From Brienomyrus brachyistius (Eukaryota; Chordata; Actinopteri; Osteoglossiformes; Mormyridae), in NCBI RefSeq assembly GCF_023856365.1, contig NC_064552.1:5366191-5430190 (forward strand): DNA of 64,000 nt. Reading direction: 5' to 3'. Numbering within the stretch: the first letter of the stretch is position 1; each line of letters starts with the position of its first letter. The notes beneath the pieces were generated by a model. It was not told where the DNA came from, ran no database searches, and was given only the letters and a program-made list of their open reading frames with translations. This document shows positions 57,062-64,000 of the stretch, piece after piece. Position numbers and translations under genes: made by a program.

Positions 57062-57450
57062 GCAGACACACACACACATATGCACACACACACATATGCA
57101 GACACACACGTGCACACACACACACACCTATGCAGACACACACACACCTATGCAGACACACACGTGCACACACACACACACACACATATGCAGACACACA
57201 CGTGCACACACACGCATCCATAAATACACAGACACACACACACACGTGAATATTAACAAGTGCACACACACGCATCTATAAATATACACACACCCATAAA
57301 TATACACACACACACTCACCCATAAATGTGTTTACACACTCACACACACACCCATATACGAAGCCATAACTATGTACACACACACCCATAAATTTACACA
57401 CTCACGCACGCACACACTCATGCACACACACAGACACACACACATGTGTA
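56994..57450. repeat. (CA)n minisatellite with TATGCAGACACA units
   Basis: A pure CA stretch (57024-57058) is followed by repeats of TATGCAGACACA/ACGTGCACACAC and then by looser CCATAAAT-CACACA units to about 57450. Frames here are Thr/His or Cys/Val repeat translation. Confidence 0.9.
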
Positions 57451-58560
57451 TATAGTATGGTTGCTTTTATTACGAGTTTCTTGAAAGCCATGAATGTTAT
57501 AATTGTCGCGCCAGCACTCAAGCACATACGTCGCACTTCAGTCTGAGATCCAAGAGCGTGACACGTGATACATCTGACAGACTCATATAAATCACTGAAT
57601 AATCGTGCGTGGACGTCCGGCGTTTGCCGTGCCAACCTGTCTCACCTCTGCCTCTGTCTGATCAGATGTATCACAGGTGAATACCACCCCCCCCCCCCCA
57701 AACACCCCCCCCCTCCCCCTTGACAATGGCATAGCCCGCAGAGTGATTTCCTGAATCAATGCACATAAACGCTGGAGACGAAAAACATTTCAGCAGCTGT
57801 CTTTTAGATCCAGCAGTTTCCGCTTAACTTGTGAAGTTCACACAAATTATAAATGTTGTGGTATGATAATGCAGGTGAACTACTTTCCTTGGAAACCCGA
57901 ATCGCTTCCTAACTAAACATCAGTCTCTCCACTTATCCCCCCCCCCCCCCCTCCAACATGCACAGACTCCGTCTACATCTCCATGATGTTTTTTTTTCTT
58001 TTTGGAAAACAAAGGGCCAGTTCTTTGTTCGAGGACCATGTAATGTAGTGTAGTTTCTGTCAGACGCACGGGAAAACGTCCAGTAATAAATACAATAAGG
58101 TGTCTGTTATCCACTTAAGGAATCACTGGTTTGTTTTATTCAAAACTTATTTTCTTAAATTGAGGGGAACAATAGTTTGGGATACACTCTTTTTTTAAAT
58201 TTTAAAAGTCAGATTGAATGTAAAAAAATTAACGATATATATGATTAAAAAATGTTTAAATATGTATTTTACATTGATTTCTTTTGTACTAGTTACAAAC
58301 TTTCGTACTAGCTATAAACACAATAATGGTAACAGTTATACAAATGCTGCGATGAGTATTTTTAATTTATTAATTTATTACTGGTGGTAATTTAGTAAAT
58401 TATACGTTTTAAACTGTCAAGATTATATTAAAATTAATGCACAATATATGTATTGTTCAGAGGAATTGTATAATCACTGGCAGCAACAGGGAGAATAATC
58501 ACACCACTGTAAATGGGAAATTGCCTGTTGAATGTTCTTATGCAACATTACAACACTGCA
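57451..58560. other. Intergenic DNA with C runs, then AT-rich
   Basis: C runs at 57687-57699, 57705-57712 and 57937-57951. 58140-58480 is very AT-rich unique DNA. No gene. Confidence 0.55.
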
Positions 58561-59757
58561 TTGTCGCGTAATCGATGGTTGTCATTGTCTATTCGGTAAG
58601 TGCTTTGTACCCTCAGATGTGTGGGGTGTCTGCTGTCATTGTCCCTGTGCCTTGTTGCACATGCTTTTTTGTAGGCTCTGGCAGGCCTGCCTTTCTTTCA
58701 GGCAGGCCGTCACTTAACTGGACGCTGTTCGTTTTTCTCATCCGTCGCGAGTTTCACACTGCATCAGGAAGTGGAGACGGGCACTATTAAACGGATTTTT
58801 TTTTTTTGCTTCGGAAACCTGTCAAATCTCGCAGCAAGGAAGCAGGACTGCTTCTGGGAACTGAGGTGCGTGTGTGTGTGTGTGGTGGTAGTGATGGGGG
58901 GGGGGGGGGTTGCGGGAGGGGGGCGGGGGGAAGAGAATGTGGAGGGTGGAGCTGAAGGTGCAAAAAATAGTATTTCAGTGCTGATAAATGAGGTCTTTCC
59001 CGACTGCATATGGTATGCGTTTTAAAGTGGCTCCCCCCGGCCCCTGCACCACAGAGCCATCCTTCATGATGAACGGAGGACCTTTTCCCTCATGCGGGGG
59101 CCCTTCGCGTTGCCAGGCAGCTGCCAGCCAGCGGCGTGCAGGGAGCCCCACGGATGTGTCCGGGCGCCGTACAACTGTCGCTGGCACCAGTGGTCCAGTT
59201 GCCAGTCTGCACTGATGCTGTTCCTCTCTCTCTCTTTATTTACTGATAGATGCATCTTTAAAACATACCCGAAAGATTATTATTGGTTGTCCCCAGAATG
59301 AGTCCCACTGCATTATCAACGTCGTCGAATTGCACGGTGTTCAGTGTTGGAGCTGGAGTTTTCGTATATTGCTATTGTACTGCGGGGTTTCTTGTCCTCT
59401 TATCCAAAGAGTTAAAAATCCAGGACTTTGGTGTTGGTGCTTTCTGACCCCGCGAGTGGAAGCCACTGCCCTCTAGAGACGGGTCGGTTTTTGTGCCTGT
59501 TGGCCTTGCCGTGTTTAAACTGGCAGAGGCCTGCCGAGCTCCTCGCTAAAGCCAGGCAGCTAATTCCTTGGGATAACCTTGTGGATTCAGTTAGAGGGAC
59601 AGTGCGCTGCAGATTAAGGTTAAATCTCTCCATGCCTCTCCATCATTCCTCTGCTTCCACCCTGGGTTTGTTTGTTTCATCGAAGTATTTTAGTCGGCGA
59701 ACGGCGACGGAGTTTGTTTCTCTGGCTCTTTCAGCCTCACCTGCGTTTCCTCTAATG

Positions 59758-59759
<2 letters not shown>
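58561..59759. other. Intergenic DNA, no gene seen
   Basis: A short GT tract is at 58868-58884. A T run is at about 58797-58808. Overlapping frames in GC-rich sequence (58764-59255) match nothing. Confidence 0.5.
58896..58930 (+). other. G-quadruplex-forming motif
   Basis: G14 followed by G3, G6 and G6 tracts with 1-4 base loops meets the canonical G4 rule on the plus strand. Confidence 0.6.

Positions 59760-59801
<42 letters not shown>
59760..59801. repeat. (GT)21 microsatellite
   Basis: Perfect uninterrupted GT repeat. It inserts a Cys-Val run into the chance frame 59428-59943. Confidence 0.95.
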
Positions 59802-59802
<1 letters not shown>

Positions 59803-60150
59803 AGGGGGGGTCCATCTCTGGACTGCGTGACCCAGAAATGTGAGAATTGCCCGGCAAGCCCACAGCTAACTGCCTCTCCTGTCACGGAATTACGTTATGT
59901 GGGTCAGCATTTATTAGCGAATCATTTGTCATCCCCTACGTGAAGCAGAAGGGAGTGAATAGTTCTTTGCGACAGATGCGTCTGTTCTACTATTTAGGGT
60001 GGGTACTTAGGAAGATGCCTGTGTGGTTATTTTCATAGGGTAAACGTATCGTATTTACATGTCATAATGTGACTGGGTGTCTGTAATAGAGAGAGTGTCC
60101 AAACTGTGCCACACATGTCAACCCCAACACCCGGCCTGCTACCTTCGGCC
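59802..60150. other. Intergenic DNA, no gene seen
   Basis: Unique sequence without recognised features. Confidence 0.5.
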
Positions 60151-60680
60151 ATTGATCAGCCCTTTTAGCCTCATGGATCCGTTAATCTCCCCAATTAATA
60201 AAAGCCAGGAGGCCCAACTGGTTTCACGTCGTCCTCGTTTAAACCCACATTAATTACCATAAAAAAAAATGTAAATGGTAAAAGACGTCGGAAGGAGGGC
60301 AACAAAGCGGGCGTTTGATTCCAGGGGAGTCTGGAATCGTCTAGAATCTTAGCTGCTTGTCCCTTGCAGCAACATGTTATTTGAACATTAATCACGATGA
60401 AGCCGTTGCAGAGACAAAGGTGCACCGGGCTGAGAAAATATACATTAGCCAATCGATAAATAAATATGAACGCGCACATTAACTTTTGTGAAGATAAAAT
60501 AAAAAATAAACACAGCTGCCCCTGTCTGATTCAAGCTAATGAATGTGGTATAAAGTTGGATCACATCGATGTAAAATATGTCTTCTCATGTCAAACAGTG
60601 ACTGCCAGTAGCCTGAAAGGAATTCCAAGCACCGGTGCCGGTCGTATATATATCATCAACGAAATCATAAAATAAACACA
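60151..60680. promoter_or_regulatory. Candidate conserved non-coding block
   Basis: Unique sequence with CCCAATTAATAAAAG, ACATTAATTACC, GAACATTAATCACG, CAAGCTAATGAATG and GCCAATCGATAAATAAATA motifs, plus an ACAAAGG SOX core. Stops in all frames. Confidence 0.36.
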
Positions 60681-61900
60681 TTAAAATGAATGACGGACTG
60701 AGCGCCGCGCAACATTTGTAAAATCACTTTTCAGGTTGGGGGTACGGGGCGGATTTATGATAAGACGGCCCACGTGTTATTCATATACGTTTGATTACAA
60801 GTTATATGTAACCACAGGCAAGTCCAGGGTTATCCTGGCCTTTGGTGGAAACCATTTCCTGGACTGGGAACAGCCTGTGCAACCCCAGATTTTATAGCGC
60901 AACAAACTCCGGGAAATATAGAACACTGGGTGTCCCGAGGTCTGTAAACAGGGAATAACCTTTGCCTAATTTTTCTTTTGCACAGTAAATTTTAAAAATA
61001 GTGAATACAAAAATGGCACCAGAGAATGAACAGTGCCACAGGATAGATGGTGGGGGCCATTCGCGGCTTGATATTAATACCGCGCGGAGCAGGAGGTTCA
61101 AAGTGAGATTACGGCAAAGTGTTATTTTAGGGAGCTATTAAAATAACAAAAAGAAGCGTCAGTATCTGGTGCCGCTCAGAAGGGTGTACGAGAGGTGTTG
61201 CTTTATTTTTTTATAAACCGCTCTTGCGTTAATTGGAGCGGCAAGGTTTGTTTTCATCTTTCCAATTGACCCGCAGACCTGGGAAGAGGGGCCGTAAGCA
61301 ATGAAGAGTACTGACATGAGGATGACTGTCGGGGTCCAGGGCGAAGGCGAGGGAACAGATGCTCACTGCACCCTTGTCTACGCTCCGAGGTCAGAGTTCA
61401 TGTCAGGAGGCGGTCGGCCTACGCTATTCCCGAATCCTGCGTGGAGTCCGCCGGCGTCCCTAGATGTCACCAGGTTTTCCCTGGTCCGGTGAAGGGTGGC
61501 CGCATCACCCCTGCAGAATCGCAGACTGTTTGCCTTAAGCAGTGTCCACGGCGTGAACAGGCGGCAGCGAGGAGGCCGCTCGTCCCTCCATTACGAAGCC
61601 GGAGAGGCGGGATCCCGTGCCTTTTTAGTATCATTTTTATGTGTAAGTCTTCATTCCCTCAGTGAGGAAGCTTTATTGCTCATTATGTGTGGGGCCGCGG
61701 TAAAACGACAGATGATTTATTGGAAGCCAAAAACTCGGCTTCAGTAGCGGACATTTTTATCCCTCTACAGCTCTAACTGTCAGCCCCTCCTCACAGCCGG
61801 GCCAGTAGCACCGACAACAACCTAACTACCGCACCTGAGCGCGAGATGCGGGCAGGCGACTGCGGAACATTCTAGAAATGCTCTAGTAGAGTTTCAGCCT
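60681..61900. other. Intergenic DNA, partly enhancer-like
   Basis: 60950-61300 has a balanced texture (GATATTAATACCGCG, GCGTTAATTGGAGC). 61300-61700 is CpG-bearing with overlapping short frames and no family. Confidence 0.45.
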
Positions 61901-62720
61901 ATATGTCAATCATTTTTTATACAATTAACGTTATATTGTTCATTAATAAACCCTACAAATGTATTTTGTCCCTAATTGTGTGTGCGGTTGGCATAAACAA
62001 AAAAGGTTTGAAGTACATTTAATTATTAGCGCATAATCCATTAATTTGAAATGAACATAATTTAACATTATCACATATATGGACAGTTCTTTTTACTGGC
62101 TATAGAAATACACCTGACCTACTGTAATTATACTTCAATGCTGCCTCATAAATATATTATCACATACAGACATAAACACAAATGAGGTGCCTGTGTACTG
62201 AATCAGGTTAAACACAATGAAAACAAATGATAAAATAAGAATGGAAATAACAGCATCAGATCTTCTGACAAATTACACAGCACCTATAATCACAAACACA
62301 AGGTTAGTTTTCATGGCTTTATAAAGCAGGACCAACCTTTGGTAATGTCATTTAATAAGGGTCTTTTCTAATCCCAAGTGGTTAATAAAGACAGCTGCTT
62401 CAAATTTATAAGGAGATGCCATACCCGTCTTAATTATTGGACAGAAGTTTCCCGATAATGAATATTTTATTTTGGTCGACATTCTTCTGCACCATAAATT
62501 ATGCCACCGCTGTGCAGGCGATGCAGTGAATCATTATGTCCAGGTAAATACCAGGATGATGACATAATTGGTCGCTGGGAGTGCAGGACAACCCCTGCAA
62601 AATGTTAGCCAGGTAAGAGAGGACGCCTTATAATTCATTACGCGCGACCATGTCCGCCGGAGATATTTATCATGCTCGAAACCAAACTGAAGGCCCATCT
62701 CGTGTTCAGCTTATTATGTC
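61901..62720. promoter_or_regulatory. Strong candidate conserved non-coding block
   Basis: AT-rich, non-repetitive 800 bp. Dense motifs include TTTAATTATTAGCGC, CCATTAATTTG, GTCTTAATTATTGG, GACATAATTGG and CCTTATAATTC. 62340-62650 is the best part. No coding signal. Confidence 0.4.
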
Positions 62721-64000
62721 ATTCCACTTAAACAGAAACATTCGTTCCCGGGACCTGGGGAAGCCTTTCGCATATTTTAAAATCCCTCCTGTTCTCTGTC
62801 CCTGCACTTTCATTTTTCAGACGTAATGTTTTCAAGATTCCGAAATTAATTTTAATTTGGAACTGCCCTGCCTGTGACTCGAACCGGCTGTTCCAATGGG
62901 GGGGAGGGGGGGGGGCATCCAACAGACCCCCCCCCCCAAAAAAAAAAAAACAGACCTCATTAAGCAGTGTACCTTGACTATTTCATGCACTGAAAAATTT
63001 ATGAATGTGGACACAGAGGTCAAAAGGCCGGTCTAGCTATTAAATTGCCCCTCATTTCATCATACAGTATGACTAACCAGGCGAGGTAAGCACGTATGGC
63101 GTAGGTGCTGCTTCACCATAAAATATGGCCCCGGATAAATAAATAAAAAATAAGAGCGAAAAGGAGAAACAAAGAACAATATTTAATATGTTTATGATGA
63201 ATCGGAGCAGACGTGCCCCGGGCATCTTGTTAACTTTTTACCTCGTTTCCCTTCCCTTCCTGGGGTCTTTTGCTACAGACCCTTAGGCTTCCGTTAGATG
63301 GACTGATGAAGGTTCTACACCAAAAACATCTGCACAACTACAAGGTTAAGATGTGGGGGGGGGGGAGCAAAAGTGGCAACTATCATGGGTTCAAGCAAAA
63401 AATGTGTATGTGACGTTATAAATACAGAAAGCCATGATACTCTATTGTATTTTAAAAAACTATGACAGAGGGGTGGGAATCTCTTAGGAGCAGGAATCCA
63501 GAGGATGGAATTTGTCTAATAAATAAGTTTGTTGTAATATATAGCACACATGCCGATATATAATACACTAGCCTGCAAAAATGTTGCAACAAAGTCAGTA
63601 TAATTGAAAAATAAATTGTCGCAAATGTTTCATATAGACACATTTGCATTACTTTAATCTTCTCTTTAAGAAGTACGTTTGAGGCAATGAGCAATCACTG
63701 AAATGGTTCTGCTTCGCCTGCCCCATTTCAATAGCATATTTTAGGTCAATTTTTGATGGAAACAAGTCCACATTCATAATTTAAACGTGTCATCTCTAAG
63801 CCAGCGAGATCCTTTCTACTGTGGCAGCCCCACCAAACGCCACCGGTCTATTAACAATTACATCAGACTGTTTCAGTACGAGGCTATAATTTATCATTGA
63901 TTAAATATTTATTGATATTAAAATTTAGCATTGGGCTTTTATACTTGTATGGGCATTCAGCTGGAATAAAATGAAATGGCTCTGAAATATTTACACAAGG
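62721..64000. other. Intergenic DNA, no gene seen
   Basis: A G-tract cluster at 62898-62915, a C8-A run at 62927-62950 and a G run at 63355-63365. A perfect octamer ATTTGCAT is at 63642-63649. The final 250 bp is ATTA-rich (CTATTAACAATTACATC) and may begin another regulatory block cut by the window edge. Confidence 0.5.

Noticed and set aside
56964..57319. Overlapping frames of 63-103 codons
   Set aside because: Pure CA-repeat translation.
59428..59943. 171-codon plus-strand frame
   Set aside because: Runs through the (GT)21 microsatellite and has no family signature.
1..64000. MicroRNA, snRNA and rRNA genes
   Set aside because: I looked for familiar mature microRNA and snRNA sequences by eye and found none; a covariance-model search (Rfam/Infernal) would be needed to exclude them.
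1..64000. Retroviral or autonomous transposon coding regions
   Set aside because: No reverse transcriptase, integrase or transposase motif could be seen in any frame.

Overview
The window looks like a non-coding stretch of a ray-finned fish chromosome, probably a teleost. There is no bacterial-style gene packing, no convincing protein-coding exon and no rRNA, tRNA or snRNA gene. The fish assignment rests on the repeats: several decayed tRNA-derived SINE copies with the 'ctgctaaa...aatgtaa' type of tail, dispersed repeats that end in (CATC)n/(ATGG)n, an element with GTGGGGAC/GTCCCCAC ends, short non-autonomous DNA transposons, and many long poly-G/poly-C runs and CA/GT arrays. No species can be named, and family names come from pattern memory, not from a search.

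Nearly every open frame of 60-250 codons is either translated microsatellite (40.6-41.3 kb, 57.0-57.3 kb) or a chance frame in GC-rich DNA (22.3-22.9, 44.3-44.9, 59.4-59.9 kb). None shows a domain, a repeat-free family signature or a splice-site context that I can defend.

What fills the space is an alternation of two textures. One is repeat and low-complexity DNA: SINEs at 12.9, 21.2, 27.9, 28.9, 35.8, 36.3, 50.8 and 54.2 kb; a dispersed repeat at 12.4 kb; DNA-transposon-like elements at 4.1, 34.9 and 35.9 kb; a LINE-like tail at 7.7 kb; an LTR-element-like fragment at 18.6 kb; satellites at 16.1, 40.6, 54.0, 57.0 and 59.8 kb. The other is unique, compositionally balanced sequence dense in TAAT cores, SOX, octamer and nuclear-receptor-like motifs. 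That texture is typical of conserved non-coding enhancers around vertebrate developmental regulators. The best blocks are about 5.1-5.4, 10.9-11.25, 16.4-16.6, 19.0-19.6, 23.7-24.3, 25.4-26.1, 26.9-27.6, 28.4-28.85, 34.4-34.7, 37.9-38.4, 39.3-39.9, 41.5-41.9, 42.4-42.8, 45.3-45.9, 48.0-48.3, 49.4-50.1, 52.4-52.85, 55.1-55.7, 60.15-60.7 and 61.9-62.7 kb. Conservation was not tested, so these are candidates only.

The most specific sequence observations are a palindromic SOX-type dimer site (7009-7025), a run of four nuclear-receptor half-sites including three spaced by one base (41625-41652), a facing RUNX pair beside an octamer (2840-2913), a 179-bp hAT-like foldback element with a near-perfect 8-bp target duplication (34843-35037), and a 640-bp TG minisatellite with a 340-bp internal duplication. 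My reading is a regulatory gene desert or very large intron whose target gene lies outside the window. I found no new protein-based system.
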